Shown: positions 47,037 to 61,178, numbered from the stretch's first letter. The stretch: DNA of 64,000 nt from Sycobia sp. Sy_11 (GCA_018907035.1 JACCIC010000002.1:3266001-3330000); one strand, 5' to 3'. Notes: generated by a model not told the origin, from the letters alone. Numbers and translations are program-made.

Positions 47037-47065
47037 TGTATCTCTCTCTCTCTCTCTCCCTCTCT
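47037..47065. repeat. Imperfect (CT)n tract
   Basis: About 29 bp of CT with TAT and CCC interruptions. Confidence 0.8.
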
Positions 47066-47764
47066 TCTCATTCCTCCCATGCTGCAGCTCGGCCTATCCC
47101 AGGGCGTATAGCGCGCTCGCGGTACCGCCGACGCAGCTTTACGAGGGTCGCGCTGCAATTTCAGTTAATACAATAAAATGAGGAAAGCTCGCCCCCGCTG
47201 CCGCGCGTCGGCAGAGAACGGGGCGGGATATACGTCCGCATCCACACACATACACGCGCGCCCGCGCACCAACACACTTTCCCGCTGCCTCCCCGCATGG
47301 GATTCCGAGAGTTTATTGTCCCCTTGGCTATGCGGAGGGAAAGAGTGAAGGAGGAGGAGATATGGGGGTGGGGGGGGGTGAGGAAAGGCCGCCGTAAACG
47401 GGAATCGCGAGGCCATTTAAGATGACTCGGGCTCGATTCTCTTCTCGGACGTGAGCGCGCGCGGCACCTGGACTATAAGGCGGGCATGAAAAGCCTGTGC
47501 GCCGCGCGATATGATTTCGCCGATGCCCCCCCCCCCTCCCCCCGCGCACCGGTTTCGGGGATCCACTAGAGCGCGCGATCATAAGCGCGCGCGGCTTTAT
47601 AGATAGGCGGTAATGGCCCCGGGCGGCGGCGAGGATGGGCGGTGGAGTGGGGTTGGGGATGCGAGGCACCATCGCTGGACTTCCGTTATGGAAGGAGCGG
47701 AGGGGCGGGGGAGATTTTAGGGGTTTTCGTCCTGCCCGGATTGACGTTTTAGGCGGCTGTAAAC

Positions 47765-49890
47765 GCGCAGCTTTGTTTGAAAGCTTTTATATTTTTTTAT
47801 TGGACAAGTTGCTGCTGTCTGGGACGTTAATTTTGATTTGCAACTGGAGTACCGAGCTCTGCCGTTCTTACATTTATAAAGAAAATAATAAACCAGATGT
47901 ATTTTGTCGAGATTCTCGATTCTAACAACTATAATACTTTAATATATAACTATTTAACTTTAATATATACAATTTAACACGATTTTTTAAAGAAATTTAA
48001 AATAAATAATATAATCGTGTTTGCAATAGTAGTTTTAACAGCTGAAAATTTTTATATTGTCAGAAATTATTTTATGCTTCAAATGCTGGTGGAATAAAGA
48101 GAATTAGACATTCTATTTACTAGGAAATTTAATGTGGGAATAAGATCTCTAATTTTTACGGTATCTTATGGAAAATTGGGAATTTGTTTCAGCATAAACT
48201 TACTATCTCATTTTATCTTAACCAGAGAATGAAATCGATCAATACTAATTACTCTATTGCCTCAATTTTTAGAAATCGTGCTCGTAATTTACTTTATAGA
48301 TGTTCAGCTGAGCCTTCGCCATTGATGGAAGCTCGCAAGTATCGGGCTTTGCCAGAATAAACATTAGTATGGAACATCGGACAACGAGCAGATTATTTCA
48401 GAATAATTGCAGAACAATTTGATGATTCCGGTATCGCCAATGTTTAATTAAATTAGCGCTTAGCGCATCATCTAATTATACAAACTGCGCCGGTAACAGA
48501 GGAATTATACGCAGTATTCATTATACGCTCAATACACACACACACGCGCGCGCGCGCGCACTTCACAATATGAAAATTGGATACACGATCGCATATTCTC
48601 CCCCTGCTATCCCAATATATACTGCCTACACGACTAACACGGATAGCCATTCAATCATTCGTAAAAAAATCTATCTATCCAATTTCAGGCAATTACAGTG
48701 TTTATCAGCGTCAGTAACATATAACGCGACAATAACGGAGTCGCTCAATATTCAGATTGATTTATATCAATACAATTCCTGTTATACTTGCGCCTATCAG
48801 CAGATTCGTAATATTTGCGTTAAGAAATTGCATACTTTCTACTTCCAGCAATTCTTTTCAATTTATTGGGTCGTTGGCTCAAGTAGATCTACAGTCTAGA
48901 GTGGAATCGAAATCATTATAGTGTGCTCATCGTGTGCGCCTTTACGTTGGTCCTGCGGGCTTTGATTTGGTCTGGGATACCGACTGCATTGGGCTTTCTG
49001 TACCTCGTATGTTCGCATGTTGGACTACGTCACTTTAGTTTATTTCTTATCTGAACTTCATTCATTCGGAACTGTTATTTTTCAAGAGCTTCAACCAAGT
49101 TTCTTCTTGGCATATAAAAATTACTGAAATCTTGAGAAATATCCTTCGTGTGGTAGGAATTCCACAGTATTAGCCTTCTGTTTAATGCAAATTAGAAGCA
49201 ATGGATGAGTCCGTGCGATCGTATTTCGTTTTCAATGCAATGACAACTATCAACGTCTCTTACTTTAACGCTGTTTAAGTAAGTTGGACAGTTTGCATGA
49301 ACTGCATATATCATTTGGTTGATATGATCCAGTCAATGCTCTATTTTTTGAGGCTATTCGTATGCCATTCTGTCGTTTATTGAAAAGTTCTTTAATTGTA
49401 TGGCTCTTTAATTACTTTCGTCTCTAATTTTTTAATTGTGTTCTTTCATTCCTGATGATCATTTATTTTAAATTTCACTATATACGCTTTTGATCTTTGT
49501 TTTACACTCAAATATGACTACTAGTTTTATCTGGATTTACTTAATTTGGCTTACATTATATCATATTAATTAATACATATTCATGTCCTATTATCAATAA
49601 AAACCTATTATCAGCCAACTATTTATAATTTGTAGTTAATAATCTTATTTTTAATATACATTTAGGATGCTTCGATATTAGTACATATAGCATTCTTAAT
49701 GATAAAAAATAACAAAACATCACGTATTTCCTATAGCTAGATGTGGAATATTTATGCACCAAATAGCAATAACTTATTAATTATAGTTATCTTCTAAAAC
49801 GCAAGACGTATCAAGATTGTTAAAATTATAGTAACAGCTTCTCTTCGCGCTGTCTGTGTCTCCCCTTTTCAGCTCAACATAGAATCCTAG
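47765..49890. other. AT-rich stretch, no gene seen
   Basis: It holds a CA/CG alternating tract at about 48,533-48,560. A hammerhead-like 12-mer near 49,203 was examined and rejected. A 109-codon frame at 48,570-48,899 has no domain. Confidence 0.45.
48533..48560. repeat. (CA)n(CG)n tract
   Basis: ACACACACAC followed by alternating CG, about 28 bp. Confidence 0.85.
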
Positions 49891-49899
49891 TCTAAAAGT

Positions 49900-50125
49900 G
49901 ATGGAGGGGGGAGGGGTTGTCTCGCTTGAAAATGTAAGTGCCGGAGGCGCGTATTAGTCTCGGACCGAGAAATTCCGCATACAAGAGCAGTGTGCCCTCT
50001 CCCCTCTTAACTCCCAACGAATGCAAAGTCCGACGACGACTGTACATCCATCCGTGCGTGTATTCGGAACAGTTCCGAGGACATAAGGCGCTCGCTGCCA
50101 GTTTGTGTAGCGATGAAAATAGGGT

Positions 50126-50163
<38 letters not shown>

Positions 50164-50270
50164 TTTTGCTCTCGCTCTCTTCACCGGCACGAAGTTTAGA
50201 TGAAAATGGCACGAGAGCACAGGGTAGGTGGGGGGGGCGGGTCTCTTTCTCCACGAATTTACGGGCCCGT
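49900..50270. other. GC-rich island
   Basis: Moderately GC-rich with a CT tract and a G run at about 50,230. Frames of 88-120 codons on both strands cross the microsatellite and are not called. Confidence 0.35.
50129..50161. repeat. (CT)n microsatellite
   Basis: About 33 bp of CT. Confidence 0.9.
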
Positions 50271-50314
50271 CGTTAATTTACGCACGTCCGTAAAGTGCAT
50301 TCCCTCGAAAGAGG

Positions 50315-50318
<4 letters not shown>

Positions 50319-50353
<35 letters not shown>
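50319..50353. repeat. (GA)n microsatellite
   Basis: About 35 bp of GA, 160 bp from a CT tract of similar length. The two are complementary and could pair as an imperfect foldback. Confidence 0.9.
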
Positions 50354-50357
<4 letters not shown>

Positions 50358-50359
50358 GA

Positions 50360-52060
50360 AGCAAGGGGTGGAACTAAAGGGGTGGTGTACGGAAATGTCA
50401 TAATTGGACCTTCCTTTCTTTTATTATCTCGCTTACCCTCCCCCTGTTCCTCTTCTTTTGTTTTTTTTTTTAATACCATAACGAGAGGCTTCCGCGTGCA
50501 ATTTTTTCCCTTTATACTTCTTTTTTTGTTTTAAAGAACAAAGAGGAGGGCTGACTGGGACGGAGGGGGGGGGTCGATTTTCGCTAATTATTGCCGAATT
50601 TTCACGCAGACGCGACGCGGTCGGTTATTTTATAAATTGCGCCTGGAATTACTTTAAATATTGTAATTGACGAGTTTCTCATTACGCCGAGTGGGAGGGG
50701 TGTGGTTGGGGGGGGGGATTGCGTTTGGGAAAGTTTAAAAGTTTTAGACAGAGACGCGCTCGCGCGTCTTCTCCTCATTTGTATGAGACAGGCCCTGAGA
50801 AGTTTTGAGTTTCTTAACGGTCTATCCACTTAATTTAATGCTCGTGTTTAACAAAGTTTCAGTTAACAATCGTTGGCCTTTACATCGCAGCTTGGCGCAC
50901 GCGATTAAACATTTTTCAAGTTAGAAATTAAAGCTATTCTAAATTAGGTCACGATCATTATGTATTAGAGATCTGTGTAGAGTAAAGAACCATCTTAAAA
51001 TTCATAGTGATCGGATATAAAGAGCCCATTTAAATAGATTAAGGACGTTAGGCAGCATAGGGGTATAAATAACACAGATTTTTTGAGATAAAAAATAATA
51101 GAAAATAGAACGAATACTACTATAGGAAGAAACATAAATTTTACGGATATTAAAAAAAAACAATAACATGGTATTTTGACGATAATTTTAATAATAGTTT
51201 CATATATATGTAAAACGTGCACTATTCTGAAAAATTCAAATTTAAGATGATATTTCATTTAAAACGAAAATATATCTTCATTATTTTAAGACGCTTCACC
51301 GAAAACGCGTGACGTTCTCGATCTGACATTTTCCAACTCCTAAATTCATCTAATTTAAAATTAATAGTTCCTGGCACGGGGATCATTCGTAAATATGAAA
51401 TTCGCATGAATAATTTCCCATCGTAAAAGCGAAGCGTTATTTTTAGATAATATAGTCGCTCCATTATATATATTAAATAATATTTATAATTACTACCAGT
51501 GAAAAATCGGAGATAAAGGTGTAAATCATACATATCGGATTAAAGGCTATATTTATAACAATATTCGCGAATATTTTGGATGCTCGTTAATTAATGATAT
51601 TTCCATATTGAACTAATAAATGCAACAATGAAGCTCGAGTTAAAAAAAAATATACAATAGATGCATATAGTGCTGAAGATATTCTTAATTAGCGCTCGAA
51701 CGCCCGTGCGGAGTGCATTTAATGCTTTCTCTCACATCACAATTAAACTGTTTTATACATCATATATTATAATGCTTTATATTTATATATGTGTGTGTGT
51801 GTGTGTGTGAATTTGTTTCTATCTCTGAAACTCAAATGAAAAGGAACTTGCGAGCAATGCTTAACTCTCTTTCAATAATCTCCTTTTGAAATAACAAGAA
51901 AAAATAAAGACAAAACTTATACTTTTTGACTTATAAAAAGTTATAAACGTGTTGGGAGAGATAGAGAGAGAGAGAGAGAGAGAGGGGGGGCGGTGACGAT
52001 GGAATAGGGGAAAGGGGTGGATGGCAATTAATTAATGCTGAAATCCCGTATAAATAAACT
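50360..52060. other. Mixed stretch, no gene seen
   Basis: G runs at about 50,568 and 50,709, a poly-T run at about 50,461-50,471, a (TG)n tract at about 51,789-51,808 and a GA tract at about 51,960-51,984. No exon is supported. Confidence 0.45.
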
Positions 52061-52069
52061 AGATTTATT

Positions 52070-52520
52070 AATGCTGGAGCGAGCGCGTGTCCGGCAACGC
52101 GTTGGCGACGGGCGCGCGCGCGAGATCCTTAATTATTTGCCTTTCCACTCGAGCCAGAGTGAGTGAGGAAGGGAGAGAGAGAGAGAGAGAGATTCGGAAG
52201 TAAAGTTCGCGAGAGATTATGCAGGCTGAAATCTAGAGGGCAGCAGCAGCAACAGGAACGCGCCGAGCTCGAGTGTCAACAAAAATAAGCTAATTAAATG
52301 TCAAGGGCTTTTCGCGCGCGTCGCGCTCCGTTTCTCTCGCCCCCCCCCCCTCCGCCTACACGACCCACCTCCGTCCACGCTCGGGTTAAAGTATCCCGGA
52401 CGACGGAAAAAGGGAAACCGTTAGTAGGACGGGATATCACGAATTGCCGCCGATTTAAGGAAACTTTCGAAGCTACTGCGCCGAGGCCCTGTTTATTCCT
52501 CGAATAAACGAAACCATGGA
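52070..52520. other. GC-rich island
   Basis: CpG-dense block with a short GA tract at about 52,172-52,191 and a 10-base C run at about 52,340-52,349. TAATTA-type cores flank it (52,026 and 52,128). Confidence 0.4.
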
Positions 52521-52524
52521 CGAT

Positions 52525-55085
52525 TCGTGGCTGTCCTGTCATTTATATTTAATTATTAAGAAATATTATAAGAATTATAAGAATCAATCGATTTGGCGAA
52601 ACTATGTTTTTTTTTTTTTTTTCATATATAGCAGTTTCACAGTACGGGGCGGAAGATTTTATCACTACGTGCTTAAATTGATAACATTGTCAATGCGCCT
52701 CTATTTTATTTTACATCTGGGAGGAGTGCTTCAAAAGACATTTTCCTCACTCTTGTAGACTTTGCGATCTCGTCTGTCTCGGAAAAAATACAGAATTTTA
52801 CATTGTCGACGAGCAAAATAATGCAATAAAAATCTATTATTCATTCAGCTGACATATTTTGATTAAAATTGCTTAATTATTGATTAAATAATCTCAATTA
52901 TTAAAAATAATTAATTGCAGAACTATCTAGAGTGAGCTGTTGTATTATTATTATTTTTTACAGCTCGATTTATCTTATTATTGTTTTCCTGTATTTCATT
53001 TACAGAAAAAGGTATAATAACTTTGGAAAAAATCAATGCACACTCGTTATTGCGGCTTTAAAAAATAGACGGTGCTAAGAGACGTCGAAGCCTCTCTTAG
53101 TTAATGATAAAAGAACAAAAAAAAAAGTTTAACGATATTAAATTTATATATATACAGTTCGTGAAATTGACCAGACTTCGTCGATTTCTTACGCGCACCG
53201 TGTAAGTCAATCGAGCAATCAAACCAGCAAATCATTATGGTGTCCGGTCGTACATCAGCGGTCTGCTATTATATTTACGTAGGAAACGGATTTTTTTTTT
53301 TTGTTATTTTTTTTTTGCTACGAATTAAATTCTCTTCCAATGTTAGTCCGGGGAGTGGGATAATTCTTCTTCTTTTTTTCTTCTATTCCAATTCGTAAAC
53401 CTTATTATTAAGCTTTTATTCTGCGATTTTCGCAATTGATGGATTTCGACAGTACAGGAAGTATTGTAATCATTAAAGGACTCGCTTGGAAAAGTTCCTA
53501 TAACGTTTCCCCCACTTACTTCATATGCCGACGATCCTATGAAATTGTTTTACCATTCGAAAGAGTATATAATTTCCGGCGATACCGTGTGTCGCACCTT
53601 TCTCGATTCTGACGGTTTTTGTCCGAGCAGCGATTCCACCTTTTAATGCACTTTCCAACTTCAGTCGACCCACATATAATTGGCTCTTGTATAAGCGTAT
53701 ACTTATAACCCATTACGTTCTCTTTTCATGCAGCTGTATACTTTGATACGTTCGCACGTAATCTAATATCGTTGCAACAAAAAAAAACCCATAGCTGTCA
53801 TACACGATCAAGCCAGTCTCCCCTCCCCCATTGTTCTCCGCTACCTGTACATCGTCTTTTATAATTATTATTTTTTTTTTCCCCCCAATGCCAGCTCAAA
53901 GAAACTCAATCCTTTTTCAGATCCGTATCCCGTGTTCTGATTCTCGTCTAGGCGAACGCGATGTGTCCCGAATGTACAGGAGCCCATTGGCTATGCCGTG
54001 AGTTATACGCCCGCCGGGCGCGAAACATCAGAAATATCTTTCGCAATTCGGCTCGGGGGCGCGGGCGCACAGGCCGCTCGGAATCAATGACTTTTAGAAA
54101 TTCTTATACGCGCTGCTCACGCGACGTGCAATCGCCGACCCTGGCGTAGAGGAGGCTGATAGAATAATGACCGGGGCATGGCCTGTCCAGGGAACGGATT
54201 TCGATGAGGTATCAAAAACGAAAGTCGCCCATGAGAATAATGCCAGACGTTGCGTGTCTGATTTTCGCAATCGTCGAGTTGCTCATTGACGAAGTGCAAA
54301 GGTACCCGCAATTAATGTAGCAATTGTTTGAATAAATATTAAGTAGAAAAATTCATGCGCTGCCGCATGCATAACCTCAAAAGACGAGCAACATAGCGAG
54401 TCACGCCGATAACGAGCAACCGTGTCGTTTATGATGAAATTGAGTCGCAGAAAGGTCGTTTTATTAATCAATTTCCGATCTTTTTTCAATACGATCAAGA
54501 TAGAATCCAGAAACAAAAGGTTTCATTTCGCACACATCTCAAGGGGATTAGTATATAGGAGAAAATGAGGTTAGGCAAACTCGAAAATCGATCTTTCAAA
54601 TATAATAATAGCCGAAAACACTCTTTATACATATGTATGAAGTTATATAAGCGCCATCGCGTATCTTCGGCCGACGCCGATCGTCTCGCGATTGCTCTCC
54701 GCGATCGGCCAAAAATTTCGTTACGAAAAGTCGATTCATAATCTTATATAAACCTTTTGAATAGAATAACAGCAGATTTGCCGTGAGAAGGTCGAGGGGT
54801 GGATGGATGGGAGGGGATAAGAATCGTACGTAAACAACCAATCTCCTGGATCGCGCCGCATTTCGCGTAGATACGATCTTTATCCATCTATCGATCGTTT
54901 CGAGATATCATTTATCCATTATATTCGCGCCGATCGGCCCGCAGCGACTTGCGAAATTCGTTAAAATCCATATCCTACGCGAGATAAACGATCATGGGGG
55001 TAATAAATCTCGACGAAGTGAAAGCTGTATTGTTCAATGAAATTAGTGTATAGGCTGGCTAAAACATATATTTTATATATGTATA
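52525..55085. other. Mixed stretch, no gene called
   Basis: Poly-T runs at about 52,607-52,622 and 53,290-53,318, and a C run at about 53,881. A plus-strand exon-like unit at 53,921-53,997 is described under findings. Confidence 0.4.
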
Positions 55086-55086
55086 G

Positions 55087-55088
<2 letters not shown>

Positions 55089-55127
<39 letters not shown>
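55089..55127. repeat. (TA)n microsatellite
   Basis: About 39 bp of TA. Confidence 0.95.
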
Positions 55128-55129
<2 letters not shown>

Positions 55130-55132
<3 letters not shown>

Positions 55133-55805
55133 TTAATGGATTAACACAGATAGACATGGTTTACGAAACATGTTATTAATAGCCAATACTTCAGCAAGCA
55201 CATTATTAGTCCATGAAGTTCAAACGGTTGATACAGATATTGAAATTTTTTTTTATCGCGCCACCAATAAATGTTTTATGTCAGGCAAAAGTTGTTTGTG
55301 GGAACAGATTTGAAAAATGTATTAAAACAATCCTCAATGGAGAAAATCATAAATAATAATTTACACATAATGTACTTCTTAGAATTGGCCAATTTAAAGG
55401 CTTAGAATAGAATGACTGAATTTGTACTATCAAATTTGTACTAAACTGAATTTATTAATTGAAACTTCATGCTCATTTATTTCAAAAGTTCATATTGTTG
55501 TCGCGTAAGTTTGTATTTGCTAATTTAACAAATTTAAGAAACAGTTCCGTTAATTTAATGCCGAATAATCGATAATATACATAATACTAGATGTTTTAAA
55601 AATATTTTCAAAATTATTACCGACCATGTTTTTTTCTCTTGTCAGACAACAATACAATCCCGTTAAACAATGCACAATTCCAGAATACAGCGTTTTCCCA
55701 ACCGGGAATACAATTCTTTTTTTTTTTTCATATCCTTTTAATGCCACCTCTTAATCCGTCGCTATTCTTCGTGCCGATAACCCCGCCACTCCCGTGAGCC
55801 TTTTC

Positions 55806-55837
<32 letters not shown>

Positions 55838-57325
55838 AACATCTCTACGCGCAAAATATCCACCGAACGATTGCCCCGAGGACTGGGAAAATCTGGGGTT
55901 GAACATTGTCGCAGTTTTTGGCGATGCACGAGCGAGGGATTGGCGTGTGCGCGTGCGAACGCCTAGTTGCTCCCCCCGACCCCCCACGGTCATCTGCCGC
56001 GCGTGAATAGTTTCGCGATACCGATTTGATTCGCGTTGGAGGGAGAGGGTGCTGGCGGTCGAGAATTTTCGGTGCGGAAGAGAGATAGGGGGAGAGTAAG
56101 TGAGCGCGCGCGCGTTTGTGTGCTTGTGTGCTTCCGTTTTGTGAATAACAGCGAAAGCAGATAGGAATCGCTAGATCTAAATTAGCGATTAGATCGGTCG
56201 TGGATGTGTACGATGCCGGGACGTTGATGTTGAATTGATTGCCCGGTATTCGGATGAAATATTAAAGTCAAGAACAAATTTGGATTAATCAAATATAAAC
56301 ACGGTAGAAATTAAGATGCAATTTTTTTTCTCCTGCGAAAAAGTGGGACAACGAGCAATAAGTGTTAGTTAGCAATATCAGAAAATTTTTAGACGATGTC
56401 AGCTTTACGACACTGCATATCTCGTACTTCCTACGCGATCGATGTTAATTCATCAGCGGATTCAGATGTTTTTGAATCCTTGTACCAAGAGAAGAAACTC
56501 TGCTGTTATCTTTATATAGCTAACTTCTGTATATACAATTAACAGTTGGATGAAAAAAAAAATTGCCCCTAGTTTCACGGAAACTGAGATTGTAATCTAG
56601 CAATTAAAGAATCGAGTATGTTAACTATGAATGAGCTAACAAAGAGTTGTGCTGAAACGAAAAAATTTCGGCGTTTCTATTATTTCTTCGAACGTTATAT
56701 TTCGATTTAATAAAAACGATAAAATTTTATTATCGACTATATAAATAATATTGTATCAAAATTGCAGAAAATTTAACTTTACCATTTTTTAGTTGTATCA
56801 TTCTAAAGAATGACATTCCATCACGCTCCTCACGCATTTTAAGAAACTTCATGTAAGTTTAATTATCGCTCATACTCTATTTATCGTTATAAGAAAAATG
56901 AAATTTTTCAGGCATTAGGAATAATAATCTTCGTAATAAAGATATATATTAAAGAAAAGTTTAAAAAATTCATATTTAAGAAAAATACATTAATGTTTTA
57001 AAGATATATCTTGGGATTGTACTCAAATTTACCTAGGATGGGGTGGGATAGGCTTTGAGGCCTATTATTACAATCCCTTTTTTATCAGAGGGGAATTTGG
57101 AAACGAGGAGGGTCAAAGAATCTTTGAGTAACTTTGTTATAATTAGTAGTAGTAAAATATGGCGTAGCTTCATTATATTTTGGGCATGAAAAGTTTCAAT
57201 CGATCTACCGTGTGCCCTCATATACTGATTATTTTTTCGCTCCTCTTTTAAAACAACGCCTCTAATCCTTATATATGGCTATGTAATTTTTGTACACTCG
57301 CCATACGCTCAAATATTAATTTCCT

Positions 57326-57330
<5 letters not shown>
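55130..57330. other. Mixed stretch, no gene seen
   Basis: An interrupted poly-A run lies at 55,806-55,839 and a small CpG-dense patch at 55,850-56,220. The remainder is AT-rich. Confidence 0.45.

Positions 57331-57334
<4 letters not shown>

Positions 57335-57379
<45 letters not shown>
57335..57379. repeat. (TA)n microsatellite
   Basis: About 45 bp of TA with a CATA interruption at the left. Confidence 0.95.
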
Positions 57380-57383
<4 letters not shown>

Positions 57384-57389
57384 GAGATA

Positions 57390-57890
57390 TAAAGACTTGA
57401 AATCCCGGGCGCGCGTAGGGGAGCTTCGGATTCTTCTCGCTAAAACCCGCTCTCGTAAAAATCGGTTTAACGGCGGGGTATCCGTGTCGCATAGCATCGC
57501 TGCAAGACGGCGGGCAGAGGGAGACGATCGACTTTCGTTAATTTCAAAGCTATATATATACAGGATTCGAACGTCAGATGTAAGGTGCGAGCGGCTGCTT
57601 CCATCAGCGCGGCCGCGCGGTTGGCGTACGTGCGGATGCCCGGAAAAACGATCGCTAGCGCTCGCGCTTTTAGGGTTCGGCACTCGTAAAACAGTTTCGT
57701 CCCCTCTCTCCTCTCTGCTATATACACCGATTTTCTCCGCCCCCCCCCCGAGCAAGCAGGCGGCGCGCGAACGTGCAGAGGTATATATGGTTGTAAGTAG
57801 CTAGAGAAGGAGCAACGGGGCAGCCTCGGGGTGTCGCTGTCGAAGCGCATATAGGAGTGGCGCGCGCGCGCAGACAGGCATACAGGGAGA
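57390..57890. other. GC-rich island
   Basis: CpG-dense block between a TA tract and a GA tract, with a C run at about 57,741-57,749. Overlapping 127-148 codon frames on both strands have no domain; the longest includes translated TA repeats. Confidence 0.4.
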
Positions 57891-57907
57891 TAGATAGAGA
57901 GTGAGCG

Positions 57908-57909
<2 letters not shown>

Positions 57910-57975
<66 letters not shown>
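57910..57975. repeat. (GA)n microsatellite
   Basis: About 66 bp of pure GA. Confidence 0.95.
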
Positions 57976-57979
<4 letters not shown>

Positions 57980-57980
<1 letters not shown>

Positions 57981-60900
57981 AGGAGAAGATGTTAAAATGA
58001 AACCAATTTTCCCGCCCCACCATTAGACCGTCCGCAGTCTTTTGCCCTCGCTCAGCTTAAAACCTCGTATGTCAGCTTATTTATCCTTCGCTCGATAAAC
58101 AAAAAGCGAAGCTCTCTTGACTTCGTGACTGCCAGTAAAATGCTTTTGCGCGTCTGTCGAAATTCTTCGATTTTGAAGTAATAGGGGATTCCGATCAAAT
58201 AATTTTTTTTTTTTTTATTCGAATGTCAAACTGTGTATATACTTATATACACAGATAAATGTCACTGAATTGCATTTTATCCCGTTCCTTTCTTGGGCAT
58301 AGCTTACCAAACACGAATACGAAGATGAAGATTAACCTTTGTATTTTTACAAACAAAAAAGAAAATCCAATACGTACAATTTGGATTCCTTGTATTCTCT
58401 GCCGGATCATTTGCGTTCCGCAATCCGAGAAAATGAAGCTAAACAGATCTGGCGGGGCTGAAACGTACAGTTTATCTACAAATTTTTATTATCTAGCCGA
58501 ACTGCGTTAAATTCATTGATTCGTTGAAATTTCCGTAAGAACGTAGGATCCTCGAAACGTAATATAATACTTGAAAAGCTGTGATGCAAATTAATGAAAA
58601 TCAAAATTATGGGTTAACCGTGAAAAGAGAGCTTACTGCCGAAGCCGATGCATGATTTGAAGCGTAAAATTAAAAAAAAAAATTAAAAGGTTTTATTATA
58701 AAGTATTCTTTATTAGAAAACATTTTATCGCAGTAATTATACATGGATTTAATTAAAAATGTATCTGTTATTAGTCGGTGTTATTGGAAAATTAAGTAAT
58801 ATAATAAAATTAATTACCTTATATTTAATACTACCATTTAGTTCGAATTTAAATAATGTTTGTAAAACGGAGGCGAATTTCACGATTATTATATATATAA
58901 TATAGGAAAATTTCCTTTTGTAATCGGTATTTTCGTTCTGCGCCATCGGTTCAATGCAAATTTAATATCATTACACATATAAAGCAATGAATAAATATTA
59001 ATTATATTGAGTGTGTCACGTAATTCCATCGTAATGAATGCCAAGTGCAGTATTAATTCGAACGGAATTGAATTTTGCAGTAAAACATTAATATTAATCC
59101 CAGCGGAGTGGATTATACATTTTGAAGCGGAATTTCCGATTGGCCCCTCCGCCACCCCCATCGAATTTATACCTTTTAATTCGAATCAAGCTAACCATGA
59201 ATATTATTAGGTTTTATGAAAAAATAAAGACACCGGAAAATTAAAGCGGCACTCGCTCTGTGCGAGTAGATTTCGCTTCGATATTTCACAATTCACCAGT
59301 GTTCACGGAATTCCAAAAAAAAATACGCCATCTAGGTAAATCAATGTCATGTAGAAATTTGAAGCGTCTCGTTTTCAGATATGCCATCTGTAAATCGTGG
59401 TTAAGTTGTAAATTAGGTCTAACCAGGTAGGGAAGTAGATTACACATGAGAAATTCTATCCAATCTTCAGGTTAAGATCGGATATAAAAAGAGCAAATAT
59501 GTGTCGAAATGACATCCCTTATACAGTTTCATTCGAAGTTGGACTCTCAAAATATTGACGTTACCTTACAAACACAATCAATTAATTGGTATCCCCAATA
59601 TTCCCAATGTGCTGAATGAATGAACTACTGATTAAAATTTGACCTAAAGTTTCATTTTATATACGTAAATCAGCATTAAAAAATATATCGCAAAAAAAAC
59701 GTTAATCCCCAAAGCCATCTGCTGAAAATCTAAAATGTATGAATGGATGTGTAAGAATTTAAAAAAATCCGTTCTTTTAACATAAACACTTTTAGGAAGA
59801 AAAATATTATATTCAGCATTAAAGTGAAAATTCGAAGTTAGTCATAAAATTCTATGTACTGTGAGTGAGTCGTATTTTCCAGTACGTTACCTTACGTATA
59901 TTCTTTAGAATTATTTTTCCAAAAAAAATCGTACCAAATCCCAATGCACGATATCGTAATTATTCGACCGCGCTGAAATTTTGTTTCCGGCTACTTTAAA
60001 ATTTTGTTTTCAGGCTGAATGCTTTGTAAAAAAGAAAACAGTTGTCATTGTATTGTAACTTCGACATCATAACTGTAATAGAATTTGACGGTAACATAAT
60101 GTGGCTTTCCGGGCGTAATATAAATTTCGGCACTTACCCTCGTTTTATTGAAATTTGAGTATCCCTCTGACCAAAAAATGAAACTTTGCATGCTCGTCTT
60201 GGAATTTACGGTACGAGGAGTATGTGATTCCCACATTTACACTCAGTGCATTAGGGGATAAACTTCGCACGTGCGGGAATAACCCATTTTACGAACCTGC
60301 ATCGTAACGTATCTTTTTTTTATATATATATATTTAAATGTACTTTGTCTTGAAACTGTGCCGATGCTCGCCACGGTAAGAATTTTTGTAAAATTTCAAC
60401 AAGAAAAAATGTAGTAATGCTGTCTGAGTCAATGGAAAAAAAGAGAATCATGTGAAAAATGAGAAAACTGTACCAGATCTGTACGAGATCACCGTTGATA
60501 ATAGTGTTAAAGTCTCCTAATTCAACACATACAATTTTGGAAATTTTCAGACAGTTAATCCGTCAAAATTGGCGAGTCCAAGCTCTTTATATTATGGGTG
60601 TGAATTTTCAAGCGCAATAATTAGTTTTACGCACTCTTGGCGAATTTAGGGACGGCAAGGGCGCAGGATCAGCTAACCTCTGGGGGACTGGAAGTATCGA
60701 TCAGAAATATGTGGTGATAAAGGTCCAGTCCACCATCTAGCATACTTCATCACATTCTATTTATAACCGCGTGCGTTGAAAAGTACGAGAATCATTCTTC
60801 CAGTTAACCTAGACGAGTTAAGATCGATTCAAAGCTGAATTCTTTAATGCGTTTGTCGCGTACGCTATTATTAAGATACAAAAAATATATTCCTTATTGT

Positions 60901-61170
60901 ATAAATCTTAATCGTTCTATCGTTAAATTAATCTAATAACGTATTTCAGTGCATTATTTATTTTACATTCACCGAGACTCGGCAGCTAAAAGTTATTATA
61001 GAAAATAAAAATATAAATTTTTTATAGAATTTAAGATCGTTCTAAATTATTAAGAATAATATCGAAAATTTTCGCAAAGAAAAAACTTCCTTATCGATCC
61101 TATTATACACATGTTTCAGCTCGCTCAAACAAAAATGATTACGGTCGACAATTTGCACTCGTGTAATCAT
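57980..61170. other. Long stretch, no gene seen
   Basis: Poly-T at about 58,201-58,217 and a small hairpin (ACTCGC TCTGT GCGAGT) at about 59,255-59,271. GCCATCT occurs three times between 59,330 and 59,720. Frames at 58,259-58,510 and 58,889-59,210 show no domain. Confidence 0.45.
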
Positions 61171-61173
61171 GAA

Positions 61174-61178
<5 letters not shown>

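Larger units (their letters stand above)
45590..47760. other. Largest GC-rich island; candidate promoter region
   Basis: About 2.2 kb of CpG-dense sequence, the longest such block in the window. It contains the minus-strand exon candidate at 46.64 kb, a (GGC)n run at about 46,256-46,273, a (CAG)n run, CT tracts at 46,110 and 47,037, and C/G homopolymers. Overlapping frames on both strands at 46.3-46.8 kb are Pro/Arg/Ser-rich as expected from composition. The size and content fit a housekeeping or developmental promoter island. Confidence 0.4.

Noticed and set aside
49199..49235. Hammerhead-ribozyme-like GATGAGTCCGTG
   Set aside because: The 12-mer matches the catalytic-core and stem II segment, but the required GGAC closing strand and following GAAA are missing.
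53961..54149. Cys-rich start of a 62-codon plus-strand frame (MCPECTGAHWLC) as a zinc finger
   Set aside because: The spacing fits no classical zinc finger and the rest of the frame is Arg-rich and unstructured.
59325..59725. Three GCCATCT motifs within 390 bp
   Set aside because: A 7-mer of this kind is too common to interpret without conservation or binding data.
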